From Desulfarculaceae bacterium (GTDB lineage: Bacteria; Desulfobacterota; Desulfarculia; Desulfarculales; Desulfarculaceae), in assembly GCA_021737645.1 (NCBI GenBank), contig JAIPDO010000029.1, positions 1-49,498 on the forward strand: a DNA stretch of 49,498 nt, read 5' to 3'. The notes under the pieces are model-generated. The model saw only the letters and a list, made by a program, of their open reading frames with translations. It was not told the DNA's origin and searched no databases. The position numbers were made by a program, and so were the translations under genes. Below are positions 36,527-46,248 of the stretch, piece after piece; position 1 is the stretch's first letter, and every line of letters begins with the position of its first letter.

Positions 36527-38851
36527 TCAACGCAGGCGCAGCCAATCCAGGCCCACCGCGTCACGCCCGTTGTGGCTGAGCATGGCCACCCTCAGATGGT
36601 AACGGCCCGGAGCAATATTTACCGGCAGGCGATAGATTCGCCAAGACGCGTCTTCCACCAATACCCGCCCCAAGAGATTGTCGGCCAGATAAAAAGCTAT
36701 CTCCGGCGGCGGGTAGGCACGGGGAAGGCCCACCACCCGGTCGGCCCTGACCTCCAAGGCGGTGACGCCATCTCCCACCACCACCAAGGCCTGGCCGAAA
36801 TCGCTGGGGCCACGCAGCACCAGCTGCACCCGATCATTGTAAAGATCGCCATAAAGCCGCGAATGAGGGGTGCGCAGGCTTTCCGCTTCCATATAGCCGG
36901 TGGGAGTCACCCGCCCCAGAATCGTTGTAGCCAGCAGCGCGGTCAACACCAGCGCCCCGGCGGTAAACCCCAAACGGCTCAGGCTCCATGGGGGGCGGGG
37001 GGGATATGCGTAGCGGGGTTCGCGCCAGAGGTACACCGCCGCGCCGGCCAGCAGCACCAGCCAGGGCAGCACCGGCAGGATAGGCTGCCAGGAAATTTCA
37101 TTGAACGAAGGCCAGAAGCGGTGGGCCAGGCTGCCCAGATTGTCATCCAGCCAGGCCAGGAGATTGTTGATACCGGTGCGGCGGTGGAAGCGCCATTGGG
37201 GGATCAGGGTGAAAACCCAGGCCATTCCCAGGCTGGCCATTCCCAGGCTGGCGCATAGCAACCGCCAAAGGCGTCCGCCCCGAGACCAGGCGGGCAGGGA
37301 CCACAGGGCCAGCATGGGCAGCAGGGGAGCCAAGAAGCGCCCCGGTGGGGTGAAGCCGCCCTGCCACTGCACCCAGCGCCACAGCACCACTGCGGCAAAG
37401 GACACCCCGGCGATGATCAGCGAATAGAGCATCGGGCGGCGATGCTCCCAGCCGAAACGAGCCGCTCCGGCCAAGCCCAGGAGCAACCAGGGCGCGTAGG
37501 CCAGCAGGCCGAACTGCTGGTCAAAGAACATGGCCGGCAGTGAAAGCAGCATGGGCCCAGGCTGGATGCGGTAGATGTTTCCCAGTTTCGCGCCCAGGTG
37601 GCCCAGGCCGGGCGCGTTCAGCAGCGCCCCCAAAATCAGGGTCAGCACCAAGGCGGCCAGGCATACTCCGGCAATGGCGATCCAACGCCTCCAAGCGGGT
37701 CGGTTCAGGTACAGGGCGGAAAGCGTGGCCAGGGCAAGGCCCAGGGAGACCGGAGCCAGGCGCATCTTGACCAGGGCCAGAACCAGGGCCGTCCCGGCCA
37801 GGCCCAGGAGAATCCAGCCGGTGCGTTTGTCGATGCGATGCAGCCAGTACAGCCCGGCGGTGACCCCCAACACCCCCAGGGCGCCGGGATACACGTGCTG
37901 GGTGAGTTGCAACAGGGGCAGGGAAAAGCCCAAGAGCCAGGTGGCGGCCAGGACGGGCCGAGCGCGGTAGCCCAAATCAAGGGCAAGGCGGCAGAACAAG
38001 CCCAGGCTCATCGCCCCGGCCAAAGCCAAAATTGCCAAGGCCCCCAAACGCCCCGCCGCCAGCCAGCCCGGTCCCAGCAGAACGAAAAGAGCCCAGGATT
38101 CGCCCAGGGGCCGCGCCAGACGGCTGCTCCAGCCGCCCCAGTAAAACTCCAAGCGGCACTGGGGCAGATGGGCCTGGCCGGATGAGAGGCCCAGGGTGGC
38201 CATGAGGCGGTCGGTGTTGATCAGGTAGAGGGTTTCATCGCCGCAGGTGCTGACCGCCTGAGTGATCCAGAAGTTAAGGGCCAGATACAGGGCCAGGGCC
38301 AGGGCGGCGCCGCCCCAGGCCAGGAGGCGGCCGTCGGGGACCGGGCGGCCCCCCGCCTCCCACAACAGCGAGGCGGCCAGGGCGGTCTGCCAAGTCAGGG
38401 CGGCCATATAGGCGGCCCCGCACAAAAGGGACCAGGCCGGGGTATGGCCGTGCAGGGCGGTGAAGCCCAGAATCAGGGGCAGGGCCAGATAGGCCAGCCA
38501 ATCGCGCTTGGCCAAGCGGGCCGCGGACAGGGGCGCGTCCACCGAGGCCCAGCGGGCCAGCAGATGCCCGGCGCTGCTCATGACGAGCAGGCCGAGGGGA
38601 GCCCAGTCGCTGAGGAACTTCCACCAGAAGCCGGGGCGGTCCAGGCCCACGAGAGGGGCCAGCTCCCCGGCCGGGGAGTCGGGCAGGCCCAGGCGCTGGG
38701 CCAGCAGGCGCATGGCCAGAGCCCAAAGCAGGGCCAAGGCCGCTTTGCCCAGCCATGATCGCGGGATCTTCAAGGCGGTTACCACCACCTGCAAGTAGAA
38801 AGCATATCCATCGCCTTTCGCCGTAGGGGGCGCGGCCACTCCCAGATTCAC
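36527..38851 (-). CDS. Large polytopic membrane protein, GT-C-like, with C-terminal beta-rich domain
   Basis: 774 residues in the longest frame; the true start may lie downstream (for example a TTG at about 38770, just before the first hydrophobic helix). It has about twelve to fourteen hydrophobic helices. An acidic CGDETLYLINTDR loop after helix 5 or 6 fits the GT-C catalytic position. The last 130 residues are soluble and beta-rich (YMEAESLRTPHSRLYGD..), resembling a carbohydrate-binding end. It is 44 bp upstream of the other GT-C gene on the same strand, so both probably serve one glycan pathway. Confidence 0.6.
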   Translation of the reverse strand: MNLGVAAPPTAKGDGYAFYLQVVVTALKIPRSWLGKAALALLWALAMRLLAQRLGLPDSPAGELAPLVGLDRPGFWWKFLSDWAPLGLLVMSSAGHLLARWASVDAPLSAARLAKRDWLAYLALPLILGFTALHGHTPAWSLLCGAAYMAALTWQTALAASLLWEAGGRPVPDGRLLAWGGAALALALYLALNFWITQAVSTCGDETLYLINTDRLMATLGLSSGQAHLPQCRLEFYWGGWSSRLARPLGESWALFVLLGPGWLAAGRLGALAILALAGAMSLGLFCRLALDLGYRARPVLAATWLLGFSLPLLQLTQHVYPGALGVLGVTAGLYWLHRIDKRTGWILLGLAGTALVLALVKMRLAPVSLGLALATLSALYLNRPAWRRWIAIAGVCLAALVLTLILGALLNAPGLGHLGAKLGNIYRIQPGPMLLSLPAMFFDQQFGLLAYAPWLLLGLAGAARFGWEHRRPMLYSLIIAGVSFAAVVLWRWVQWQGGFTPPGRFLAPLLPMLALWSLPAWSRGGRLWRLLCASLGMASLGMAWVFTLIPQWRFHRRTGINNLLAWLDDNLGSLAHRFWPSFNEISWQPILPVLPWLVLLAGAAVYLWREPRYAYPPRPPWSLSRLGFTAGALVLTALLATTILGRVTPTGYMEAESLRTPHSRLYGDLYNDRVQLVLRGPSDFGQALVVVGDGVTALEVRADRVVGLPRAYPPPEIAFYLADNLLGRVLVEDASWRIYRLPVNIAPGRYHLRVAMLSHNGRDAVGLDWLRLR

Positions 38852-38918
38852 GGCACGATGAATGTAAGATACCAGCCGCCTGGGGGCGGGGGCAATAAAA
38901 TGGCTCCTGGAGACAGGG

Positions 38919-38956
38919 CAAAAAAAGGCCGCCGCACCCAGGTGAGCGCGGCGGCC
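38919..38956 (-). terminator. Rho-independent terminator of the mvhD-metVF-glt operon
   Basis: On the minus strand a 9-bp stem GGCCGCCGC with GCGGCGGCC and a 12-nt loop end in seven T (38920-38926). It lies 22 bp after the last stop codon of the operon. The plus strand also has a shorter GGTTTTTG tail. Confidence 0.85.
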
Positions 38957-38978
38957 GGTTTTTGATGTTGGTTCTAAG

Positions 38979-41666
38979 CTACTCGGGGATAGCTTCCTTG
39001 GGCGACATCTGTTTCTGCCCAGGGCCCACTTTACGGTAGACCTCGCGGGGGGCGCGTTTTACGCCGTCCACGGTTAGCAGGTCGTCGATGCTGATGCCGA
39101 AGTGGCGCTCATTGGCCTCCAGGTAGGGGAGAATCAAATCCCAGTCCTGGTCGGTAAGCTCATAGTAGGCTCCGCCGTTGAGCTGCTGGTCCACCAGCTT
39201 GTGGTGCGGGTCGCGCACGTAGATGGCGCCGCCGCTGGCCAGGGAGAATAGGTTGGCGCCGGGATAGGGATTATCCAAAGCCACAACCTTGCCCTTCTTG
39301 TCGAAGGTGATGCCGTTTAGCACCACGAAGCCGCCGCCGTTGTAGGGGTCGCCGGCCATGAAGGACTCGGCCAAGAAGTCCAGGCAGGTGCCGTTGATCA
39401 CCACCCGGGGACGGCCCACCGCGTTGATCAGCGGACGGCCCGCGCCGTTGCCCATGATAAAGACCTCGCCGCCCTTGGCGCCGTACATAAAGGCCTGGCC
39501 CACGTCGCCGTGGATTACCAAGGTTCCGGCTTTGGTGATCTGGCCCAACTGGTCCTGGCCGTTGTCGTGGATCTGGAGCTCCAGGCCGTCCATGCCCGAG
39601 GCGATGTAGTCGCCGGAAGCGCCGTAGATGTCCAGGCGCACGTCCTCGGTTGCCGGCCCCAGGCCGCAGCCCTGGAAGCGCTGACCCTTGAGGCCGTAGA
39701 CGATGAAGCGCTTCCAGCCCAGGTGATAGGCTTCCACCTCCACCCGGGCGTCGCATTCGTCGCCCTCGGGCGGGAAGTGATGGGCGTAGACCACCAGCAC
39801 CTTTTCATCGCCGGTGGGAGCGCGCAGATCGCCGCGAGTCTCCCAGTCGATGCGGGCGTAGCGGGTGCCCTTGGTTTCGGCGATGGCCGGGGTGCGGTGC
39901 AGGATGCCGTCGATGGAGGTGCGCAGCAATTGCAGCACCACCGAGCGCTTCTTGTCGCCGGTGTCGTAGCGGCGGTCGTTGAGCAGGGTCAGCAGCTCAA
40001 TGGCCCACTGGGTTCCCTGGTCGCCGGACTCGGCCACTTTTTCCACCTGGGCGATGAACCAGCGAAGCTGGCTGAAGCTCCAGGAGGCCATGGCCTCGGC
40101 CGCCTGCTCGTACACCGCGTAGGGCTCGTAGCCCTCGGGCGCGGCGCTCAGCGCCTGTTCCAGGTTTTGGGCCTGATCCGGCGCGATGGCCGCCTCTTCC
40201 GGGTCGAAGCGCCATTGGCCCTGGTCCACCTCGATGGGGGTGCCGAACTTGTCCGTGCAGCTCAACTTGTAGCCGTCGCCGTTGCCCTGCACGTTGAACA
40301 GGAAGGCGCCGCCGTCGGTGGAGCTGCCGCCACGGGCGTTCCAGTAGCGGTCGGCCACCAGGCGGAAGCGGGGGTCTTCCTGGTTCAGGGAGAGCAGGGT
40401 GGCGTCGATGGCCTGCTTTTCCGAGCCAACCAGCCCGATGGTTACGTCGCCCTCTTGCAGGGCGAAGACCTGGGGCCGGAGCATGGAGGTGTCGGTGATG
40501 CCCAAAAGCTGGTACAGGTCCTGGTCCGGGTTGGATCGGGCGATGATGAAGAACCAGGGGCCGTCCGGGCTGCCGTGCATGTGCATGGCCTGGATGGCCC
40601 GGTACACCGGCTTCCTTTGGGCCGAAAGGCGCTCAAAGTCCAGCTCGGTGGTGGGGGCCATGGCCTCGATGACGTACTCCAGGGGGTAGTGGTACACCCT
40701 GGTCCACAGGTCAAAGAGCAGTACCGCAACCTCGGTGTCGGTGAGGAACTGGGTGGCGATGCCGTGCTGGCGCAGGTATTCGCTTACGCTGTAGTAGTTG
40801 GCAAAGTCGCCGTTGTGCACCAGGGCCTCGTTGAGCCCGATGAAGGGGTGGCTTCCGCCGGGGTGCCAGACGCGGCCCTTGGTGGGGTAGCGCTGGTGGG
40901 CGATCCACACCTGGGCGTTGAAGTCCTCCATACCGTAGTACTGCACCACCGTCTCGGCGAAACCCACGACTTTCATGATCACCAGGTTGCGGGCGTGGCT
41001 TAGCACGAAGGCGCGCTTTTCGCCCAGGCTGGTGTAGAAGGTGGCGTTGAGGCGGTTGGTGTTGCGGTAGATGAACTCGTCTTCCAGGGCGCGGCCACTC
41101 AGCTCGCTCAGGCCCTCCTCGGCGGCAAAGGCGTCCAGGGCCCCTTGCTTGGCCCGCACGAAGTAGCGCACCACGTCCGGAGGCTTCACCTCCAGGCCGA
41201 AGTCGCGGTAGTCGCCCTGGGTTTCCACTCGCGCTTTGTGGTGGATGTCCAGGTAGGGGCTGACACACTGTTCCTCGACTTCTTTTTCCGCCTCGGGGTC
41301 CAACAGGGCCACCTGGAGAATGTAGTCGTTTTTGAGCGTGTCGGAGTCAACGCCCAGCTGCGTGGGGTCCAGGCAGGCCGCGGCGATGCCGCCGCCCTTG
41401 CCGTTGCCCCGGTTGTGCATCTGGACGGAAGGTTCGAATATATGCCGGCCGCGCACGGGCACGTTGGCCGCGAAACCCACCACGCCGCAACCGCCTTCTT
41501 CGGCGGTCCGGTGGGGGCTCAGCGGGGGGGCGTCGGCCGACGCCCTCCGGCGAGAGGCCAAAATAGCCTCGGTCATGCGAGTCAGCTCCTCCCGCGAGGG
41601 GAGGCGGTTTTGTCGTCCTTGGGCTTGGAATAGACTGGCCACGACGGCTGTTCCTCTCTCTTTCAA
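38979..41666 (-). CDS. Glutamate-synthase-like subunit: GATase (class II) plus GXGXG domain
   Basis: 895 residues from a TTG at 41666 that overlaps the upstream stop. A GTG at 41642 with AGAGAGG upstream is an alternative start. The class II amidotransferase begins at Cys60 (EEGGCGVVGFAAN) with HNRGNGKGGGIAA. Cys60 would be exposed only after removal of about 59 residues, longer than usual GltB propeptides. The C-terminus (about 650-800) is a GXGXG beta-helix domain with GGEVFIMGNGAG and NGTCLDFLAESFM. The FMN synthase barrel is absent here and sits in the preceding gene. Together they would make glutamate from glutamine and 2-oxoglutarate, with electrons from Fe-S proteins. Confidence 0.85.
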   Translation of the reverse strand: MKERGTAVVASLFQAQGRQNRLPSREELTRMTEAILASRRRASADAPPLSPHRTAEEGGCGVVGFAANVPVRGRHIFEPSVQMHNRGNGKGGGIAAACLDPTQLGVDSDTLKNDYILQVALLDPEAEKEVEEQCVSPYLDIHHKARVETQGDYRDFGLEVKPPDVVRYFVRAKQGALDAFAAEEGLSELSGRALEDEFIYRNTNRLNATFYTSLGEKRAFVLSHARNLVIMKVVGFAETVVQYYGMEDFNAQVWIAHQRYPTKGRVWHPGGSHPFIGLNEALVHNGDFANYYSVSEYLRQHGIATQFLTDTEVAVLLFDLWTRVYHYPLEYVIEAMAPTTELDFERLSAQRKPVYRAIQAMHMHGSPDGPWFFIIARSNPDQDLYQLLGITDTSMLRPQVFALQEGDVTIGLVGSEKQAIDATLLSLNQEDPRFRLVADRYWNARGGSSTDGGAFLFNVQGNGDGYKLSCTDKFGTPIEVDQGQWRFDPEEAAIAPDQAQNLEQALSAAPEGYEPYAVYEQAAEAMASWSFSQLRWFIAQVEKVAESGDQGTQWAIELLTLLNDRRYDTGDKKRSVVLQLLRTSIDGILHRTPAIAETKGTRYARIDWETRGDLRAPTGDEKVLVVYAHHFPPEGDECDARVEVEAYHLGWKRFIVYGLKGQRFQGCGLGPATEDVRLDIYGASGDYIASGMDGLELQIHDNGQDQLGQITKAGTLVIHGDVGQAFMYGAKGGEVFIMGNGAGRPLINAVGRPRVVINGTCLDFLAESFMAGDPYNGGGFVVLNGITFDKKGKVVALDNPYPGANLFSLASGGAIYVRDPHHKLVDQQLNGGAYYELTDQDWDLILPYLEANERHFGISIDDLLTVDGVKRAPREVYRKVGPGQKQMSPKEAIPE

Positions 41667-44587
41667 GCCTTTTTTTGATAATCCAGGTGGGTGAGCAGGT
41701 CGCTACGTCCCACCAGGTCCCGAACACTCTTGAGTCCCAGCCGCCAAAGGATGTCCCGCAGCTGGATGGCCCAGGAGTTGAACAGGTTGATCACGCGCTG
41801 GGAGCCCCAGTCGGAGTCGTAGGCCATCTGAAGCTCGGAGTCGGTGGTGGCGATGCCCCGTGGGCAGCCCCGGCCGGACTCGCAGTTGGCGCAGCGGATG
41901 CACTCCAAAGCCACCATGTCGGCGGTGCCGCAGACGATGCCGTCGGCGCCCAGGGCGATGGCCTTGGCCACATCCCAGGCGGTGCGCACGCCGCCGGAGG
42001 CGATCAGGGTGATCTTGTCGCGGATGCCTTCCTCGGACAGGAAGCGGTGCACCATGGGGATGGCGTACTCGATGGGCATGGCGATGTTTTTCTTGGCGAT
42101 GTCCGGTGCCGCCCCAGTGCCGCCGTAGCTGCCGTCCAGGTGCACGATGTGCGCCCCGGCGTAAAAGGAGCCCACGGCCACCATGTCTACGTCCATGGGG
42201 GTGGAGACCTTCACCGAGACCAAAGCGCGGGGATTGATGTGTTTGATCCAATCCACATGCTTCTTGTGGTCTTCCACCGAATACACCGAGTGGAAGGGGA
42301 AGGGGCTGAACAGGGAGTTGCCCACCACGGCCTCGCGCATCTTGGCCACAGCCGGGGTCACCTTGTCTCCCAGCAGGTGCCCGCCCAGTCCGGGCTTGGC
42401 GCCCTGGGCGTACTTGAACTCCACGATGCGCACCCGCTGGATGGTTTCTTCGCGCACCCCGAACAGGCCCGTGGCCACCTGGGTGATCACGTTGTCGGAG
42501 TACTTTTCCAACACGGGCGGGAAGCCGCCCTCACCGGTGCAGGTAAAGGAGTTTAGCGCGGTGTAGGCCCGAGCCCGGCTCTCCATGGTGGCCTGGCTCA
42601 CCGAGCCGAAGCTCATGCCGCCGCCATATATCGGGAAGCCGATCTCCACCGGGGGCCGTCCGTCGTCGTCGCGCCGGTTCAGGGGCAAGGACAGGTCCAC
42701 GTCGTCCGGGCCGAAGCTGGCGTCCGGCGGCTCGGCCGGGAACACGATGTCCATGCGGTCGAAGCCACCGCCGCTGGCGCCCTTGCGGTATTCCAGGTTC
42801 TCCTGGGGCGGCTGGCCGGTTTCGGCCTGAATCCAGGTGGCCACCAACAAATCGGCGGGCCAACGGGGATCGCCGAAGGTTTTCCACACCGGGTTTTGCC
42901 CCACCCGGATGGCCTCCACCGGGCAGGCGTCGCCGCAGTAGGAGCCGATGGAGCGGCAGTAGTCCGCGCCCCGGCAGTTGCGGTTGCGCGGGGCCAGCAT
43001 TTTTTCGCCGGCCTTTACGTGCACCCCGAACTGGCATACCTCGGCGCACTTGCCGCAGGCCACACAGGTGGTCAGGCGCTCGGCCTTGTATTTGGTCAGG
43101 GCGTTGCGGTAGCGCGAGGAGGCTTCGGTTATCTCCACCGGCAGGGAGCTGTAGGTGCCGGGAGCCAACTCCGGGGCCGGGGCGGCCTTGGCGGGCTCCA
43201 GGGCGGTTACCCGCTCGCCGAAGATGGGCGCGAAGCTCATCTTTTCCAGGTCCTCGAAGACCATGGCCCGGCCCATCTCGCCGCGCAGGCGGCGCACCTC
43301 GCGGATGCCCATGGCCCCCATCAGCTCGATGAGCTGGGAGTGGAAGGCGCCTACCAGGTTGAGCAGACGCTTTTTGCCCTGCTCCTCGTCGATGGTGTCC
43401 AGGTTCACCGGGCAGTCGAAGCCTTCGGAGCAGGAGTGGCAAAGGCGGCACTCCATGGCCACGTTGAGCACCAGGTCCAGGCCCACGCCGTCCGCGCCGC
43501 AGAGGATGGTTTTGGCCACGTGTTCGGCCAAGGCCACGCCGCCGCCCGCCAACAGGGTCACTTGGTCGCGGCAGGCTTCGTCCACCAGGCGCAGGTGCAC
43601 CTCGCGGATCAGCTTGGTGATAAAGGTGTCCGAGGCCTTGCCCAGGCCCTGTCCATTGTCACCGGCCTGAAGGTAGAGCACCTCGGCTCCGGCCAGGACC
43701 ACCCCGGCGGCCCGGTCGGCCGCGTTTTCGTCCAGGGGCAGGCGCACGGCCACCACCAGGTCCGGCCTCAGCTCCTTGAGCTGGGCCACCTGGTCCATCA
43801 CGCCGGGGGCGTATAGCATCTCGGCCATGGCCGCGCCTTCCAAGGGGCCAAGGTCGGCCGGCACGCCGTCCACGCGCACGATGAGATTGGCCTTGAGATC
43901 GGCCAGAAGCCCGGCGGCTTCATCATAAGTGGCCACGGCCAGGGTCTTGCCCGCCTTGGCGGCCAGGGCCACGGCCCGGCGGGTGCCGGGGCCTATTTTG
44001 CCCCAGGGGGGCAGGTCCAGGACCATGGGGGTGGGCAGCTCCACCATGGGAGGCATGTCCACGGCCAGATCGCCCGCCTCGTCAAAGAAAAGGCGCTCGG
44101 GGCGGCGGCCCAGCTCGATGACGGTGCTGATGTACTCGCGGCCGTGGATGCCGTCGCGGGTGGGCCTGACGATCTCGCTCATGTCGGTCCACATCTGGTC
44201 GAAGCCAGGACCGGCAAAGGGGCCCCGGTAGCCGGCCCCGGAGACCGGGATGCTGCCGGTGGCGGCCTGTTTCCACAGGGTGGCGATGATGTCCGGCCGC
44301 CAATATTCGTCGCCCATGGCCTCGAACTGGGGGTTCACGGCCCGGCTTAGGATGTTCTTCTTGCATTCCTGCACGCAGCGCATGCAGCTGATGCACATGG
44401 AGTCTGTGGTGTCCACCACCTGCCCGGCGTCGAAGACCTTTTTGCGATAGACATCGTAGATGCAGCTATCGCGCTTGACGCACTTCAGGCAGCCCAGACA
44501 GCCCTCCACCTCCATGGCGGCCAGCTTGGCCACCGGGGTGAAGCGCGGTTGGGTGGGGCCCACCTCGACGTGATACTTTTCGCCCAT
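41663..44587 (-). CDS. Fe-S/FMN glutamate-synthase-like subunit with duplicated synthase domain
   Basis: 974 residues. The N-terminus has two cysteine groups (C30, C33, C36, C42 and C65, C68, C71, C75). A partial synthase barrel follows, ending in C380-X2-C383-X2-C386-X5-C392. Then comes a ferredoxin-like region (C508, C511, C514, C518 and C538-C555). The full FMN/glutamate synthase barrel (about 640-970) has IYGGGMSFGS, GAKPGLGGHLLG and the same cluster motif at C896-X2-C899-X2-C902-X5-C908. The first barrel lacks the FMN and GG.LLG segments. No NAD(P)H-binding GltD-type domain is present, so electrons probably arrive by ferredoxin. It overlaps the GATase gene by 4 nt and is 45 bp downstream of metF. 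Confidence 0.85.
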   Translation of the reverse strand: MGEKYHVEVGPTQPRFTPVAKLAAMEVEGCLGCLKCVKRDSCIYDVYRKKVFDAGQVVDTTDSMCISCMRCVQECKKNILSRAVNPQFEAMGDEYWRPDIIATLWKQAATGSIPVSGAGYRGPFAGPGFDQMWTDMSEIVRPTRDGIHGREYISTVIELGRRPERLFFDEAGDLAVDMPPMVELPTPMVLDLPPWGKIGPGTRRAVALAAKAGKTLAVATYDEAAGLLADLKANLIVRVDGVPADLGPLEGAAMAEMLYAPGVMDQVAQLKELRPDLVVAVRLPLDENAADRAAGVVLAGAEVLYLQAGDNGQGLGKASDTFITKLIREVHLRLVDEACRDQVTLLAGGGVALAEHVAKTILCGADGVGLDLVLNVAMECRLCHSCSEGFDCPVNLDTIDEEQGKKRLLNLVGAFHSQLIELMGAMGIREVRRLRGEMGRAMVFEDLEKMSFAPIFGERVTALEPAKAAPAPELAPGTYSSLPVEITEASSRYRNALTKYKAERLTTCVACGKCAEVCQFGVHVKAGEKMLAPRNRNCRGADYCRSIGSYCGDACPVEAIRVGQNPVWKTFGDPRWPADLLVATWIQAETGQPPQENLEYRKGASGGGFDRMDIVFPAEPPDASFGPDDVDLSLPLNRRDDDGRPPVEIGFPIYGGGMSFGSVSQATMESRARAYTALNSFTCTGEGGFPPVLEKYSDNVITQVATGLFGVREETIQRVRIVEFKYAQGAKPGLGGHLLGDKVTPAVAKMREAVVGNSLFSPFPFHSVYSVEDHKKHVDWIKHINPRALVSVKVSTPMDVDMVAVGSFYAGAHIVHLDGSYGGTGAAPDIAKKNIAMPIEYAIPMVHRFLSEEGIRDKITLIASGGVRTAWDVAKAIALGADGIVCGTADMVALECIRCANCESGRGCPRGIATTDSELQMAYDSDWGSQRVINLFNSWAIQLRDILWRLGLKSVRDLVGRSDLLTHLDYQKKA

Positions 44588-44632
44588 GATAAAAATCCTG
44601 CTCGTCTGCTGGCGTTGAGCCCGGGCCGGAGT

Positions 44633-45574
44633 CTAGACCTCCGGACGCGGGGACAGGCCTGCCTGGTTGATGATCTCGGGCAACAGTTCCTCGGCCTCGA
44701 TGGCCTGAAGGTGCACGCCCTTGACCCCCGGCAGCTCTCTAACCTGCTCGATCAGCTCCAAGGTCACCTTGACGCCCTCGGCTTGGGGGTCGGAGGCCTG
44801 CTTCATGCGATCGATGAGTTCCTGGGGAACCACCACGCCGGGCACGTTCTTGTTCATGTAGTTGAGCATGCCCGCCGAGCGGGGCACGATTAGCCCCGGC
44901 AGGATGGCGGTTTTCTCGGTCAGGCCCATGTCCACGGCCTTGGCCATCTGCTCGGCAAAGGCCTTGATGTCATACACCGCCTGGGTCTGGATGAAGTCCG
45001 CGCCCGCGGCCACTTTCTTGGCCAGGCGCAACACGCGGAACTCGATGGGCGGTCCCAGGGGGGTCCAGGCCGCGCCGATGAAGAACTCCGGCTTGCTGGT
45101 CAGGGTGTCGCCCCCGGCCTGCACGCCTTCATCGCGCATGTTCTTGATGATGTTTATCAGCTGGATGGAGTCAACGTCGTAGACGCCCTTGGCTCCGGGG
45201 TGGCCCTTGAGCTTGCCGCTGGCGCCGGCGCCCTGGTGGTCGCCGCTGATGGCCAGGATGTTTTTGAGCCCCAGGGCGGCCGCGCCCAAAAGGTCACTCT
45301 GCATGGCGATGCGGTTGCGGTCCCGGCAGGTCATCTGGGCCACTGGCTCCAAACCGGCGTCCAAGAGGATCTTGGAACCGGCGATGGATGACATGCGCAC
45401 CACCGCGGTCTGGTTGTCCGTTACATTGTAGGCATCGGCCACACCCTTGAGAATGTCGGCTTTTTTAAGCACCTCATCCACGTCGGGGCCACGGGGCGGG
45501 CCCACCTCGGTGGTGAGGGCGAACTGGCCGGCGGCCAAAACCTTCTCTAGTTTGGTTCCCGCGTGCAAACTCAT
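44633..45574 (-). CDS. metF: 5,10-methylene-tetrahydrofolate reductase
   Basis: 313 residues, standard MetF. The VGPPRGPDVDEV and NVTDNQTAVVRMSS openings, and the AQMTCRDRNRIAMQSDLLGAAALGL and AISGDH segments, match the FAD-binding TIM barrel. It reduces methylene-H4F to methyl-H4F, a step of the Wood-Ljungdahl methyl branch and of methionine synthesis. Its ATGA overlap with metV indicates coupling. Together with MetV and MvhD the electron supply is probably not direct NADH. Confidence 0.94.
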   Translation of the reverse strand: MSLHAGTKLEKVLAAGQFALTTEVGPPRGPDVDEVLKKADILKGVADAYNVTDNQTAVVRMSSIAGSKILLDAGLEPVAQMTCRDRNRIAMQSDLLGAAALGLKNILAISGDHQGAGASGKLKGHPGAKGVYDVDSIQLINIIKNMRDEGVQAGGDTLTSKPEFFIGAAWTPLGPPIEFRVLRLAKKVAAGADFIQTQAVYDIKAFAEQMAKAVDMGLTEKTAILPGLIVPRSAGMLNYMNKNVPGVVVPQELIDRMKQASDPQAEGVKVTLELIEQVRELPGVKGVHLQAIEAEELLPEIINQAGLSPRPEV

Positions 45575-46242
45575 GACCGCAGATCCTCCCGCAGCATCCT
45601 CTTGGGCCCTCCGGCCGGCGAGTTGGACCAGTCCTTGGGAGGCCGGACCTTGGTCAGGTCCTCCAACCGGCCGCGGGCGGTGGCCCGCTCCACGATCAGC
45701 CGCCAGATACAGGGCGTGTCTTGGTTGATCTCACACATCCCATCGGTGCGGGTGCCGCCGCAAGGGCCGTTTTGCAGGCTCTTGGCGCAGCGGGCCACCG
45801 GGCACAGGCCGAAGGTCAGCCCCAGCACGCAGTCGCCGCAGGCGGCGCAACGGCTGGTCCACAGGCCCGGCTCCTCGCGGATGCTCAGACTGGTGGTGTT
45901 GACTCCGGGGTAGAGCGGGGTGTCGGCGTAGTGCTCGGCCACCAGCTGCATGCCGATTCCACAGGCCACGCTGACGATGGCGTCGGCATCGGCCGCCGCC
46001 TCGGAGATGGCTTCCAGGAACTCGGGTTCGCACTGGCGCTCCAGGGTGGCGCTTTTAACTTCAATGGGGTTGCCGTCGTTTTGCATGGCCATGGCCAGCA
46101 GGGGCGCCAGGGTCTCCACCTCGCGCTCTCCGCCGGCGGCGCATTCGGCCACGCAGGTGGCGCAGCCGATTACCAGCACCTTCTTATGGCCGCGCAGGTA
46201 ACCCACCATTTCCTCAATGGGCTTCCACTCAGCGGTGATCAT
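45571..46242 (-). CDS. metV: MetV: zinc/Fe-S partner of methylene-tetrahydrofolate reductase
   Basis: 223 residues of the MetF C-terminal-domain-like (MetV) family. The N-terminal cysteines are C27, C30, C34 (GCATCVAEC). Near the C-terminus CAACGDCVLG and LCPVARCAKSLQNGPCGG carry further metal-binding cysteines. In acetogens and methanogen-like systems MetV forms a complex with MetF and links it to Fe-S electron donors. It lies between mvhD (7-bp gap) and metF (4-nt overlap). Confidence 0.92.
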   Translation of the reverse strand: MITAEWKPIEEMVGYLRGHKKVLVIGCATCVAECAAGGEREVETLAPLLAMAMQNDGNPIEVKSATLERQCEPEFLEAISEAAADADAIVSVACGIGMQLVAEHYADTPLYPGVNTTSLSIREEPGLWTSRCAACGDCVLGLTFGLCPVARCAKSLQNGPCGGTRTDGMCEINQDTPCIWRLIVERATARGRLEDLTKVRPPKDWSNSPAGGPKRMLREDLRS

Positions 46243-46248
46243 CGGCGC

